Source: G963663315 sp965116335 (GTDB lineage: Bacteria; Pseudomonadota; Gammaproteobacteria; Arenicellales; Poriferihabitantaceae). Taken from it: 64,000 nt of DNA. Positions 27,197 to 36,295 of the stretch are shown here, one piece after another (position 1 is the first letter of the stretch; each line of letters starts with the position of its first letter). The DNA lies in contig OZ220677.1 in assembly GCA_965116335.1 (NCBI GenBank), forward strand, positions 558,001-622,000, read 5' to 3'. A program made the translations under genes and the position numbers. The notes beneath the pieces were generated by a model that did not search any database, was not told the origin of the DNA, and saw nothing but the letters and a program-made list of their open reading frames with translations.

Positions 27197-28378
27197 ATGA
27201 TACCTCGTACTCTGGAAAGCAAGATTGTTCGGGCATTGAAAACCATGCCGGTAGTGGCTATATTGGGGCCACGCCAAGCAGGAAAAACAACGCTTGCACT
27301 TGAGATTGCCAATAACAAATTGGATAAAGAGGTGGTCTGGCTGGATCTGGAACGCGATTCCGATTTCTCGAAACTCGCCGAACCAGAAGATTACCTCAAG
27401 CGCTTTGATAACAAGATGTTGATCATTGATGAAGTGCAAAGAAAACCGGATCTGTTCAGAGCATTGCGTAGCCTGGTTGATGTCAGAAAGCACGCTGGGG
27501 AAAAAGCGGGACACTTCCTGTTGTTGGGTTCAGCGTCCCGTGATCTGATCCAGCATTCGACCGAAACATTAGCGGGACGCATCCGTTATCTGGAATTAAG
27601 CCCTTTTTCCATTCCTGAAATTCACCACAGCGACCCACAGGGTTTTGATGTCGATAAACTTTGGCTCAGAGGTGGTTTTCCGGATAGCTACCTGGCGTAC
27701 GATGATGATGAAAGCTGGGATTGGCGGTCGGATTTCATTGCTTCCTATGTTGAGCGCGATATTCCTCTGATGGGGCCAAGAGTGCCCGCTGAACGGATGA
27801 AGCGGTTCTGGAATATGCTGGCCCATTGGCACAGCCAGCAAATCAATATGTCCTCCCTGGGTAAAAGCATGGAAGTAGATCATAAAACCATTCGCTCGTA
27901 TCTGGACACACTCACAGATTTCTACATGGTCAGGCAATTTCCACCCTGGTCGGGGAATACCAGAAAGCGGTTGGTGAAATCACCGAAAATATACATTCGG
28001 GACAGCGGTATGCTCCATCGTCTGCTAAACATCCCAGACCATGAAACATTATTAGGGCATCCAGTACTGGGTGCCAGTTGGGAAGGCTTTATTCTGGAAA
28101 GTATTGTTTCTAACCTGTCGAATAAATGGCGGTACAGCTATTACCGGACGTCCAGCCAAACTGAGATTGACTTGGTACTGGAAGGACCGAAACAGGAAAT
28201 TATCGCTATCGAAATCAAACGCTCTTCTGCACCCAAAGTCACCCGCGGGTTCCACCTTGCCTGCGAAGACATCCAGGCAACAAAAAAGATTGTCATCTAC
28301 TCCGGGCAAGAACGGTTCCCGCTCACTGGTGATACAGAAGCTATGAGTCTCCACGCCTTTTTGTCCGGGATAGACTAA
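27197..28378 (+). CDS. AAA ATPase with DUF4143/PD-(D/E)XK-type C-terminus
   Basis: The 393-residue protein begins MIPRTLESKIVRALK. Walker A GPRQAGKTT is at 24-32 and Walker B KMLIIDEVQ near 73-81, followed by a winged-helix-like segment (MEVDHKTIRSYLDTL) and a C-terminal nuclease-like fold with TEIDLVLEGPKQEIIAIEIK, matching the D...ExK pattern of PD-(D/E)XK proteins. This architecture is widespread and often horizontally acquired; its function is not established. An in-frame upstream extension runs into the ABC transporter gene and the palindrome, so the ATG at 27197 is preferred. It lies next to the HAD gene remnant at 28416. Confidence 0.88.
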   Translation: MIPRTLESKIVRALKTMPVVAILGPRQAGKTTLALEIANNKLDKEVVWLDLERDSDFSKLAEPEDYLKRFDNKMLIIDEVQRKPDLFRALRSLVDVRKHAGEKAGHFLLLGSASRDLIQHSTETLAGRIRYLELSPFSIPEIHHSDPQGFDVDKLWLRGGFPDSYLAYDDDESWDWRSDFIASYVERDIPLMGPRVPAERMKRFWNMLAHWHSQQINMSSLGKSMEVDHKTIRSYLDTLTDFYMVRQFPPWSGNTRKRLVKSPKIYIRDSGMLHRLLNIPDHETLLGHPVLGASWEGFILESIVSNLSNKWRYSYYRTSSQTEIDLVLEGPKQEIIAIEIKRSSAPKVTRGFHLACEDIQATKKIVIYSGQERFPLTGDTEAMSLHAFLSGID

Positions 28379-28415
28379 AGACTTGCTTGTTGGCCCTGAT
28401 AGAACGTATACGAAA

Positions 28416-28508
28416 TCAAATCATGGATTGCAGGGAACTGATTTCGGTGATTTTATGATGCGTGAATTGCGGCCGCTCAAATCGACCGGATGAATCGAAA
28501 TGAACGGT
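28416..28508 (-). pseudogene. Detached 3' end of the HAD phosphatase gene
   Basis: These 93 bases match 37076-37168, the 3' end of the intact HAD gene, with seven mismatches and in the same orientation. On the minus strand they still encode the terminal peptide TVHFDSSGRFERPQ...ISSLQSMI plus stop. No HAD sequence continues upstream. The two copies bracket the 8.66 kb autotransporter island like direct-repeat junctions. Confidence 0.85.
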
Positions 28509-28599
28509 GACGGCACGGTGCACTGAAGGCACGGCATGGGGAGTTGGCACGCAACCTGCAGGGTGTATCCGGCTGAAAACCTGTCTCAAAAACCCACAC

Positions 28600-28629
28600 T
28601 TGACAAGGGATGCCCCCTCAAAGTACATT
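28600..28629 (+). promoter_or_regulatory. Candidate promoter P1 before the 8-bp repeat array
   Basis: TTGACA (28600-28605) and TACATT (28624-28629) are spaced 18 bases. A transcript from here would include an ATG at 28667 (with AGG eight bases before it) and the entire 8-bp repeat array. Confidence 0.45.
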
Positions 28630-28707
28630 CATACCATCAATATCCGGTAAAAAGCAGGCTAACGCAATGAAAAAAATAGAAATAAATTTAATTAAGTCCT
28701 TGATTTA

Positions 28708-28716
28708 TGGTATAAT
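28708..28716 (+). promoter_or_regulatory. Extended -10 promoter P2 abutting the 8-bp repeat array
   Basis: TGGTATAAT is a perfect extended -10 element (TATAAT at 28711-28716). Only a weak -35 (TTAATT at 28688) is seen. The repeat array begins five bases after it, so the start of transcription would fall at or just inside the array. Confidence 0.55.
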
Positions 28717-28720
28717 TGAC

Positions 28721-28840
28721 CGGATTACCGGATTACCGGATTACCGGATTACCGGATTACCGGATTACCGGATTACCGGATTACCGGATTACCGGATTAC
28801 CGGATTACCGGATTACCGGATTACCGGATTACCGGATTAC
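28721..28840 (+). repeat. VNTR: 15 perfect copies of CGGATTAC
   Basis: Exactly 120 bases consist of the 8-bp unit CGGATTAC repeated 15 times without a mismatch. Since eight is not a multiple of three, gain or loss of a unit changes the reading frame; with 15 copies the frame stays open into the autotransporter gene (translated as an ITGLPDYR repeat). It also lies immediately after an extended -10 element. Both features fit slipped-strand phase variation. Confidence 0.95.
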
Positions 28841-28929
28841 GCTTGGCGCGTCGGCGTGACGGCCATGAGCGCGTTCGCGTGGTTGCGCCGTTGCCTGGGT
28901 CCGTCCTCCCGGCCTGAATCTTTACCATC

Positions 28930-29425
28930 CTTCATTCCCCCCACCCGCTCTCCGGCGGGCTTCGCCCTTGTATCGCGGACTCCCCCTCAAGGGGGGAGTA
29001 ATACCAACCCGACAATCATTCCCCCCTTGAGGGGGAATCCAATCCGCAAGCGGATTGGATGGGGGGACAACAACCCGTCAACGTATGATCCACCCGTCTT
29101 TCCCGCGAAGGCGGGAATCCACAACGATATGGAGGTTGTGGTTACCCCTCATCGTAGGGGCGCCCCTTGTGGGTGCCCGGTATCGTTGGTTCCTGTTCCA
29201 ACGGTTGCGGGAGGGTACAAGACCCTCCCCTACGATAACGGTCGGGAATCATTCCAACGACATCATGTCGAAGCGGGAATCCGCGAGCGGATGCGGGAGG
29301 GCACGGAGACCCTCCCCTACGATAACGGGTTGGCGCGTCAGATGGCGATTGTGCCCCCCATCACACCCGCTTCGCGCGATGTGATTCCCCCTCAAGGGGG
29401 GAATGATGCGATAACGGGTTGGGAT
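28930..29425. repeat. Composite repeat cluster 2 in the 5' zone of autotransporter B
   Basis: It contains the CCCACCCGCTC...GGCGGGCTTCGCCC module (28940-28980), CCCCTCAAGGGG palindromes near 28985, 29020 and 29387, a dRS3-like hairpin near 29100, a MITE-like unit at 29152-29235 and a half unit at 29293-29322. The same modules are intergenic elsewhere. Here they are read through by an open frame continuous with the autotransporter, so translated repeat DNA could form an N-terminal extension or, more likely, a 5' leader. Confidence 0.8.
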
Positions 29426-32400
29426 GCGGGAATCCACTTCACCCGCCGTCTGCGGTCTGGTCTGTTCCGCTTCCTGCTCGCCCTGCCACTATTGCTGGGC
29501 CTTGCCGCTGGAGCGCAGGCACAGACCCTGTCCATCAGCGCGCCCACCGATGCCAACGAAGGCAATTCGGGCACGACGGACAAGTTCTTCACGGTATCCC
29601 TGTCGTCGGCCGCTTCGGGGGATGTCGACTTCGGTTTCTGCTTCACAAACTCAGGAACAGCTACCCGGAGCGCATCCGGCGACTACCAGCTTTTGGCTTA
29701 TGGCAATCTCCTTGACCAGAATTGCGTTTCAAACAGCCGGATTGCCACCGGACAGACCTCCATTAACCTCCTCGGTATTCGCATACGGGGCGATACTGAC
29801 GTTGAGCCCGATGAGACGGTGGTCGCAGAGATCAGCATTGTTGGCACCCCACCCGCCGGCGTAGTCCTCGGCACCTCCACAGCCACCTACACCATCCTCG
29901 ATGATGATGATACGACTGCTCCGGGCGTAACCTCGATCGAGCGCCACTCGCCGACTGACCACTTCACCAATGCCGACAGCCTGACCTGGCGTGTGACGTT
30001 CAGCGAGGCGGTGCGCAATGTGGACACGGCGGATTTCTCCCTGGTGATCGCCAACACCACCGTTGCGTTCCCCGGAACCACGTCCCTGGACGTCTCGTCG
30101 GTCTCGACCAGCGTCTACGACATCACCGCCTCCGGTAGTGGAATTGAGAATGTCCTCGACAACAGCATCCAACTGGTCTTTGCGAGCGGCCACAACATCG
30201 AGGACCTGTCCGGCAACGCGCTGCCCGCATCGCCCACCCCCACCGGCACGGATGACAACTCCTTCACTTTGGACAACACCGCGCCGACCGTGACCTCCAT
30301 AGAGCGCCAGTCTCCGACCACCGCCATGACCGATGAAGACAGTCTGACCTGGCGGGTGACGTTCGATGATACCAGCGGCGAAGCAGTAGTGAACGTAGAC
30401 ACCACCGACTTCTCTGTCACCGGCACGACTGCCACGATTACCTCGGTATCGGAACACGCGACCAATACCTTCGACGTCACCGCCTCCGGTGGTGATCTGG
30501 ACAGCCTCACCGGCACCGTAACCTTAAGCTTCGCCAACACCCACGACATCACGGACGATGTTGGCAACGCACTGCCCGCATCGCCCACCCCCACCTCGGG
30601 CACCAATGACAATACCTTCGAGGTACAAAATGCGGAAGTCACCTTATCACTCAGCGGCCCTGCCGACGCTAACGAGGGCAACTCCGGCACCAGAGACCTC
30701 ACCTACACGGTGAGTTTATCGCAGGCGCTTACGGGGGTGGCAGACTATGTTGCATGGAAAGTCTGCTTCACCGGCACCGCTACGATCGATTTGACACAAG
30801 CTGCGACCATTCCCGCGAGCGACGATTATCAGATGCTTGTGAGTGGCAGTCCCCATAATGCAAATTGCTCGCTACTTGCTAGTTTCCTTCCTGCAAGCTC
30901 CTCCCTTTCAAACACCCAGATAGGTATCCGCATCAAGGGCGACACCGACGCTGAGTCCGACGAGACCGTGATCGCGACGTTGTCTATCACCAACCAAAGC
31001 GGCGGTATCACCCTCGGTACATCTACTCATACCCATACCATCCTCGACGATGATGATACCACTGCCCCCGGCGTCACCTCGATTACGCGCCACTCGCCGA
31101 CCGCGCTACATACCAATGCCGACAGCCTGACTTGGCGGGTGACCTTCGATGAAGCGGTGCGTAATGTGGACACGACGGATTTCTCCCTGGTGGTCGCCAC
31201 CACCTCCGTTGCGTACCCCGGAACCACCGCCCTGGCCGTCTCGCAGGTCTCGACCAGCGTCTACGACATCACCGCCTCCGGCAGTGGCATTGAGAATTCC
31301 GATAATCCGGTCCAACTGAAATTCGACAGCAGCCACGACATCGAGGACCTGTCCAGCAACGCGCTGCCCGCATCGCCCACGATCAGCGGTGTGAATCACG
31401 CCTTCTTACTCGACAACACCGCGCCGACCGTGACCTCAATCGAGCGCCAGTCACCGACCACATCCATGACCGATGAAGACACCCTCACCTGGCGGGTGAC
31501 GTTCGCTGACAGCGGCGGAACGATAGCGAACGTGGACACGGCTGACTTCCAGGTCACCGGCACCACCGCCACGATTACCTCGGTATCGGAACACGCGACC
31601 AATGTCTTCGACGTCACCGCCACCGGCGGCGACCTGGACAGCCTCACCGGCACGGTAACGCTGAGCTTCGCCAACACCCACGACATCACGGACGAAGCCG
31701 GCAACGCGCTGCCCGCGTCTCCCACCCCCACCTCCGGCACCAATGACAACACCTTCGAGTTACAGAATGTCATTGACCCCGACGCCCCGAAAGTAGTCTC
31801 CATCCATCGCTATGAACAGCCGGTTCAGGGTCTGGGCACCAGTCTGGTCTGGCGGGTGCGTTTCAACAAACATCTGCCCAATGTGTACGCCTCGGACTTT
31901 ACCCTGACCGGCACCACGGCCGGACTGGATGTACGCCATGATCTGAGTAATTATGATCCGACCACCTACAAAACGATTGTTCACGTATACGCGCAAGGCG
32001 GCGATCTGGACACCGTATCGGGCGCCGTCACCCTGAACTTCGCCAGCAATCACAACATCCGGGATTACGAAGGCAGAAGACTGGCCTCCACCACGCCGAC
32101 CTCCGGTACTAACCAGAAGACGTTCACGCTGAATCCTGCCGAGACCCTGCTCTACTTCACCCAACCGGACTACTACGTCAACGAAGGCGAGGAAGCGGTG
32201 CTGACGGTCAAACTCTCGCGCCTGCAGGAGAACGATACCGATATCCGTCTCTCCGCCACCCCGCTCTCCGCCACCGGCAATGGCGTCGACTATCATGGCC
32301 AGACCTTCACCGTCACCATCCCCGCCCGGCGCAGCAGTGGCACGTTCAGTATCCGCACGACAGATAAGGACGGAAGGGAAGAAGAAGAAACGTTCCGAGT

Positions 32401-35400
32401 AGACATTCACACGTTCGACCTGACCGGCTTTGCCACGGCCCCTGCCCGGGGCAGCTCTACGCTCAACGCCGGCACCTACATTCATATTCTCGACAAGGAA
32501 ACCGCCGACTATCATGCCAACAGAAAGCCCGGTCTGCTATTTGATACTCCCTCCATGCAATGGAACGAAGCCGATGGCTGCACCAGCAAAAGCGATGGCA
32601 CCGGACCCGGACCGAGCTATCAGGTCAAACTGGAGAAACCCCCCTTGGGTCCGGTAGAAGTCTGGATCAAAGACCCCGATGACGACTATCGCAGTGACCC
32701 GGTCGCTACAGGTCGCCTGTATGTCGCCAACAGACGATTCCTGAGCCGATACATTAACGAGGAGAATGACCAAGTGCAAAAGTGGAAGGACGATACCCAC
32801 ACCGTCCTGCACTTCACCCCCGACAACTGGAATACCTACCAACGGGTTCAGGTCAGGATTCGATGCGCCGACCATTACACCGCACAGATTCCCATTGTGC
32901 ATCGTCTGTATACCAACTACACCGACGACAAGGGCAAACTCAGTCATGCCTATCCCGGCTATACCGGGGTGGTCAATCAGACCTGGAGCGTCCAGGTTCG
33001 GGTACACGACTCTGAGCCACCGATTGTAGTGAAAGGTCTGCCACCAGAAGGCCAGTCCATTGCCATAGACGAAGGTGGACATCAAGACTTTCAGATCACC
33101 TTGAGTCCATCGGCCTTTGCGCATGACAGTTCACTGACGGTCTATCTGTCCGCCCGGGGCGGCAAGGCCGCCGGAGTCAAACGCAGGGATGGCGATGCCC
33201 AATCCTGTGGGGGTCCACTGGATGACTGTTTGATCTTCACGCCGTCCAACCGCACACAATGGGTGCGGGTTTTTGCCATCAATCCCGGTCTGGATCAACT
33301 GAAAGTAGAGATTCCGCAACTGCAATGGGGAGACCTCTATCATGTACGCGACTGGGAGATGACCTGGCCGATACAGGTATTGCAAGGACAGAATGCGCCA
33401 CAGAATGCGCCGGCAGAAAGTGAACAAGCCAGCTATCAGCCGGTGACTTGTGTATCGGATGCCCTGCTTACTGATGTTACGGACTATTCGAACGAGACCT
33501 GGCGAAGTTCGGTTGATCATGTCGAGCGCTGGAGCCGGGTACTGGCCGCCTTTGGCGTGGATAATGCCTACAGCAATAATCCGATGACCATTGCCGAGGC
33601 GCAGGCGCAGGCAGACCGTGGTCTTGGGCGTTGGCTGCCGATTGTTCCTGCCCTGCAATGTCTGGAGAACCCGCCACAGGAACAGCCACAAGTGGAAGAA
33701 GAAACCATACCACCCCCCACTATACCTGAAATCAGTCTGTCCTCTGGTTCTGCCATAGATGAGGGGGGTACTGCCACCTTCACCGTCACCGCAGATAGCG
33801 CGCCGCAATCTGATCTGACGATTGGCTATACAGTGAGTCAAAGCGGAGACTATCTCGATGCACCGGGTAGTGGAGCAAGAACTGTTACTCTGGTGGCCGG
33901 AGCGACCACTGTTTCGGTCGCTATCGGTACAGTAGACGATGCGGCGGATGAGGTCGATGGTGCAGTGAGTGTTACAGTAGACACCGGCAACGGCTATACC
34001 ATAGCCACCAACCAGGACAGCGCATCGGTCCCGGTGCGTGACAATGACGAACCGGTCGTGCGGATTAGTGCAGGCAGTGGTATCACAGAAGGAGATTCTG
34101 CCACCTTTACCGTAACCGCCCATCCGGTGCCTGCCGTGCCACTCGATATGACCGTCACTGTGGCCCAGAACGGAGAGTTTGCGACCAGTGGAGAGACCGG
34201 AACCCGCAGCCTCACGATTCCCACCTCTGGCAGTATAGACATAGCCGTCGATACGATAGATGACGCGGTAGACGAACCGGATGGTTCCATTAGCGCTACG
34301 ATAAATACCGGCGCTGGCTACATAGTGGCGGAAGCGCCGAACCACACGGCAAGCGTTACCGTATCTGATAACGATGTCACACTATCCTCCGGCCCCACCC
34401 TCTCAATCGGTGATGCCACTTTGCATGAGAACCAGCGTACCGGGTACTTCACCATCACCTTGAGTGAAGCCATGCAATGGCCGGTCACCTTCTACTATGC
34501 CACGCAGGATTCCAACCCGGTATCGGCAAGGGCAGGGGAAGACTATATCGCCTGGCAACGCGCCTGGAAGTTACGCAGTACCATCAATCCCGGTCAAACC
34601 GAAAAGAAAATCTATGTGCGGCTGTATAACGACAATCATGATGAAGACCCGGAAACCTTCCAGATGGTGATATACGATGCCGGAGTCAGTGGAGCGGATG
34701 CAACGGTAGCCATAGCCGACAGTACCGCAACCGGCACCATCATCAATGATGATCCGATGCCGCAAGCCTGGCTGACCCGATTCGGTCGCACGATAGCCCA
34801 ACAAGCCATTGATGGACTGTCTGATCGCATCGCAGACAATCGTACTGCCGGAACACAAGGCACGGTAGCCGGACAAGCCTTTACGCTGGGTAGCCGTCCA
34901 GCAGAATCCGTCCTGTCTCATTCCAGTATCCATTCGATGGATGATGACTTCGCTCACTCCACCGATGCGGTACATGACCGGCATTACTTCGGCGGCACAC
35001 AGAGCCAGTCTTACGATATGACGGTACGAGAAGCCCTGCTTAATAGTTCCTTTACCGCCACCGGTGAGAAAGATGCGACAGGCGGCAGTGTATCCTTCTG
35101 GGGACGGGCCACACAAGGTCACTTCGATGGACGGGAAGGCGCCTTCTCATTAGACGGAGAGACCACCACTGCCTTATTGGGTACAGACTATGCCAAAGAT
35201 AACTGGCTGGTTGGACTGACTCTGATACAAAGTGATGGAGAAGGCCGTTATACCGATACCGAACCTGACACCCGCACGCATTCACAACTGTGTACTCAGC
35301 AGATGTCCGCACAGACAAGACAAGTCCTGTGTGAAGGTGCGGTACGGGAGGGCGATGGAGAAGTCGAAGCCTCGCTGACTGCGATTACGCCGTATGCCTC

Positions 35401-36277
35401 CATTCAAGCCTCTGATTCAATCCGTCTGTGGGGTACGCTTGGACAGGGTAGTGGAGAAGTCACATTACAACCGGAATTGGGCGATGCCATCCCTTCGGAT
35501 ATGAACTGGAGTATGGCTGCTCTGGGAATGCGAGGGGATTTGTTACAACAAGAACAGGGACTCTCTCTGGCGCTGACTGCCGATGCCTTATGGTCGCGTA
35601 CCGAGTCAGACCAGACCCATGCACTGGCGGCCTCCAATGCCAGCACAACCCGTATTCGGGCAGGACTGGAGAGTAGCTGGAAGAAGAATCTTGCAAACGG
35701 TCAAGTTACGCCCCGTCTGGAAGTCGGTATCCGACAGGATGGCGGCGATGCAGAGACCGGAACGGGGTTAGAGGTCGGGGGTGGCATTGCATGGCATGAT
35801 ACAAACCTCGGACTCTCGCTTGATCTGTCAGGACGTACTCTGGTCTCGCATGATTCAGATGATCTGAAAGATCGGGGAGTTGCTGCATCGTTTACCTTTG
35901 ATCCAGAACCCCAAAGCCAACAGGGACTGTCTCTGACCGTCAATCAGGATTGGGGTGGACAGTCTACTGGCGGACTGGATGCCTTGTTTGCAGAGGAATC
36001 CATCAGTGAACGTACCGGCAGTGCATCCGAGAGTCGCTGGAATGCCCAGGCCGCGTATGGTTTCTCTATGTTATCGGGGCGATTCACGGGCAGTCCGTAT
36101 ATCGGTACGGGGATAACGGATAGTACGCAGGAATATACGCTGGGTTGGAGATTGACTCCGGTTCATACCACCGACAAGGCATTGAACTTCACGATGGATA
36201 TTCAGGCCACGCACCGGGAAACTGATGATAATGAACCGACACAGTTTGTGGGGGTTGAGGTTGGGGTGCGGTGGTGA
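29342..36277 (+). CDS. Giant Calx-beta/Big-type autotransporter (paralogue B), candidate phase-variable
   Basis: From ATG 29342 the product has 2311 residues. A signal region ends near residue 60 (FRFLLALPLLLGLAAGAQA). The passenger holds a repeated pair: Calx-beta-like units (SISAPTDANEGNSGTTDKF) alternating with Ig-like units of the form VTSIERQSPT...DSLTWRVTF...DVTASGGDLDSLTGTVTLSF, about five such units, then a unique stretch (about 800-1370). The final 945 residues duplicate paralogue A: the VTCVSDALLTDVTDYSNE module, Pro/Glu linker, Calx-beta units, WLTRFGRTIAQQAIDGL linker and a beta-barrel ending VRW. The frame is open upstream as far as 28610, through the 8-bp repeats, so an ATG at 28667 is a possible phase-variable start; it would put about 285 residues ahead of the signal cleavage site, which argues against it as the exported form. 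Confidence 0.8.
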   Translation: MAIVPPITPASRDVIPPQGGNDAITGWDAGIHFTRRLRSGLFRFLLALPLLLGLAAGAQAQTLSISAPTDANEGNSGTTDKFFTVSLSSAASGDVDFGFCFTNSGTATRSASGDYQLLAYGNLLDQNCVSNSRIATGQTSINLLGIRIRGDTDVEPDETVVAEISIVGTPPAGVVLGTSTATYTILDDDDTTAPGVTSIERHSPTDHFTNADSLTWRVTFSEAVRNVDTADFSLVIANTTVAFPGTTSLDVSSVSTSVYDITASGSGIENVLDNSIQLVFASGHNIEDLSGNALPASPTPTGTDDNSFTLDNTAPTVTSIERQSPTTAMTDEDSLTWRVTFDDTSGEAVVNVDTTDFSVTGTTATITSVSEHATNTFDVTASGGDLDSLTGTVTLSFANTHDITDDVGNALPASPTPTSGTNDNTFEVQNAEVTLSLSGPADANEGNSGTRDLTYTVSLSQALTGVADYVAWKVCFTGTATIDLTQAATIPASDDYQMLVSGSPHNANCSLLASFLPASSSLSNTQIGIRIKGDTDAESDETVIATLSITNQSGGITLGTSTHTHTILDDDDTTAPGVTSITRHSPTALHTNADSLTWRVTFDEAVRNVDTTDFSLVVATTSVAYPGTTALAVSQVSTSVYDITASGSGIENSDNPVQLKFDSSHDIEDLSSNALPASPTISGVNHAFLLDNTAPTVTSIERQSPTTSMTDEDTLTWRVTFADSGGTIANVDTADFQVTGTTATITSVSEHATNVFDVTATGGDLDSLTGTVTLSFANTHDITDEAGNALPASPTPTSGTNDNTFELQNVIDPDAPKVVSIHRYEQPVQGLGTSLVWRVRFNKHLPNVYASDFTLTGTTAGLDVRHDLSNYDPTTYKTIVHVYAQGGDLDTVSGAVTLNFASNHNIRDYEGRRLASTTPTSGTNQKTFTLNPAETLLYFTQPDYYVNEGEEAVLTVKLSRLQENDTDIRLSATPLSATGNGVDYHGQTFTVTIPARRSSGTFSIRTTDKDGREEEETFRVDIHTFDLTGFATAPARGSSTLNAGTYIHILDKETADYHANRKPGLLFDTPSMQWNEADGCTSKSDGTGPGPSYQVKLEKPPLGPVEVWIKDPDDDYRSDPVATGRLYVANRRFLSRYINEENDQVQKWKDDTHTVLHFTPDNWNTYQRVQVRIRCADHYTAQIPIVHRLYTNYTDDKGKLSHAYPGYTGVVNQTWSVQVRVHDSEPPIVVKGLPPEGQSIAIDEGGHQDFQITLSPSAFAHDSSLTVYLSARGGKAAGVKRRDGDAQSCGGPLDDCLIFTPSNRTQWVRVFAINPGLDQLKVEIPQLQWGDLYHVRDWEMTWPIQVLQGQNAPQNAPAESEQASYQPVTCVSDALLTDVTDYSNETWRSSVDHVERWSRVLAAFGVDNAYSNNPMTIAEAQAQADRGLGRWLPIVPALQCLENPPQEQPQVEEETIPPPTIPEISLSSGSAIDEGGTATFTVTADSAPQSDLTIGYTVSQSGDYLDAPGSGARTVTLVAGATTVSVAIGTVDDAADEVDGAVSVTVDTGNGYTIATNQDSASVPVRDNDEPVVRISAGSGITEGDSATFTVTAHPVPAVPLDMTVTVAQNGEFATSGETGTRSLTIPTSGSIDIAVDTIDDAVDEPDGSISATINTGAGYIVAEAPNHTASVTVSDNDVTLSSGPTLSIGDATLHENQRTGYFTITLSEAMQWPVTFYYATQDSNPVSARAGEDYIAWQRAWKLRSTINPGQTEKKIYVRLYNDNHDEDPETFQMVIYDAGVSGADATVAIADSTATGTIINDDPMPQAWLTRFGRTIAQQAIDGLSDRIADNRTAGTQGTVAGQAFTLGSRPAESVLSHSSIHSMDDDFAHSTDAVHDRHYFGGTQSQSYDMTVREALLNSSFTATGEKDATGGSVSFWGRATQGHFDGREGAFSLDGETTTALLGTDYAKDNWLVGLTLIQSDGEGRYTDTEPDTRTHSQLCTQQMSAQTRQVLCEGAVREGDGEVEASLTAITPYASIQASDSIRLWGTLGQGSGEVTLQPELGDAIPSDMNWSMAALGMRGDLLQQEQGLSLALTADALWSRTESDQTHALAASNASTTRIRAGLESSWKKNLANGQVTPRLEVGIRQDGGDAETGTGLEVGGGIAWHDTNLGLSLDLSGRTLVSHDSDDLKDRGVAASFTFDPEPQSQQGLSLTVNQDWGGQSTGGLDALFAEESISERTGSASESRWNAQAAYGFSMLSGRFTGSPYIGTGITDSTQEYTLGWRLTPVHTTDKALNFTMDIQATHRETDDNEPTQFVGVEVGVRW
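33442..36277 (+). repeat. Long direct repeat, copy B (3' half of autotransporter B)
   Basis: Nearly identical to 13859-16730 in the same orientation. The barrel-coding part is the most conserved; the linker after ALQCLE and one Calx-beta unit (about 34140-34380) differ more, as if conversion tracts alternate with older divergence. Confidence 0.9.
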
Positions 36278-36295
36278 GTGCCTGATCCATCATTC

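Noticed and set aside
28721..28840. CRISPR array
   Set aside because: Units are 8 bp and directly adjacent without spacers; no cas genes nearby.
33131..34345. Minus-strand open frame of 404 codons inside autotransporter B
   Set aside because: It mirrors the low-complexity Calx-beta coding region and has a counterpart shadow in paralogue A; composition is not protein-like.
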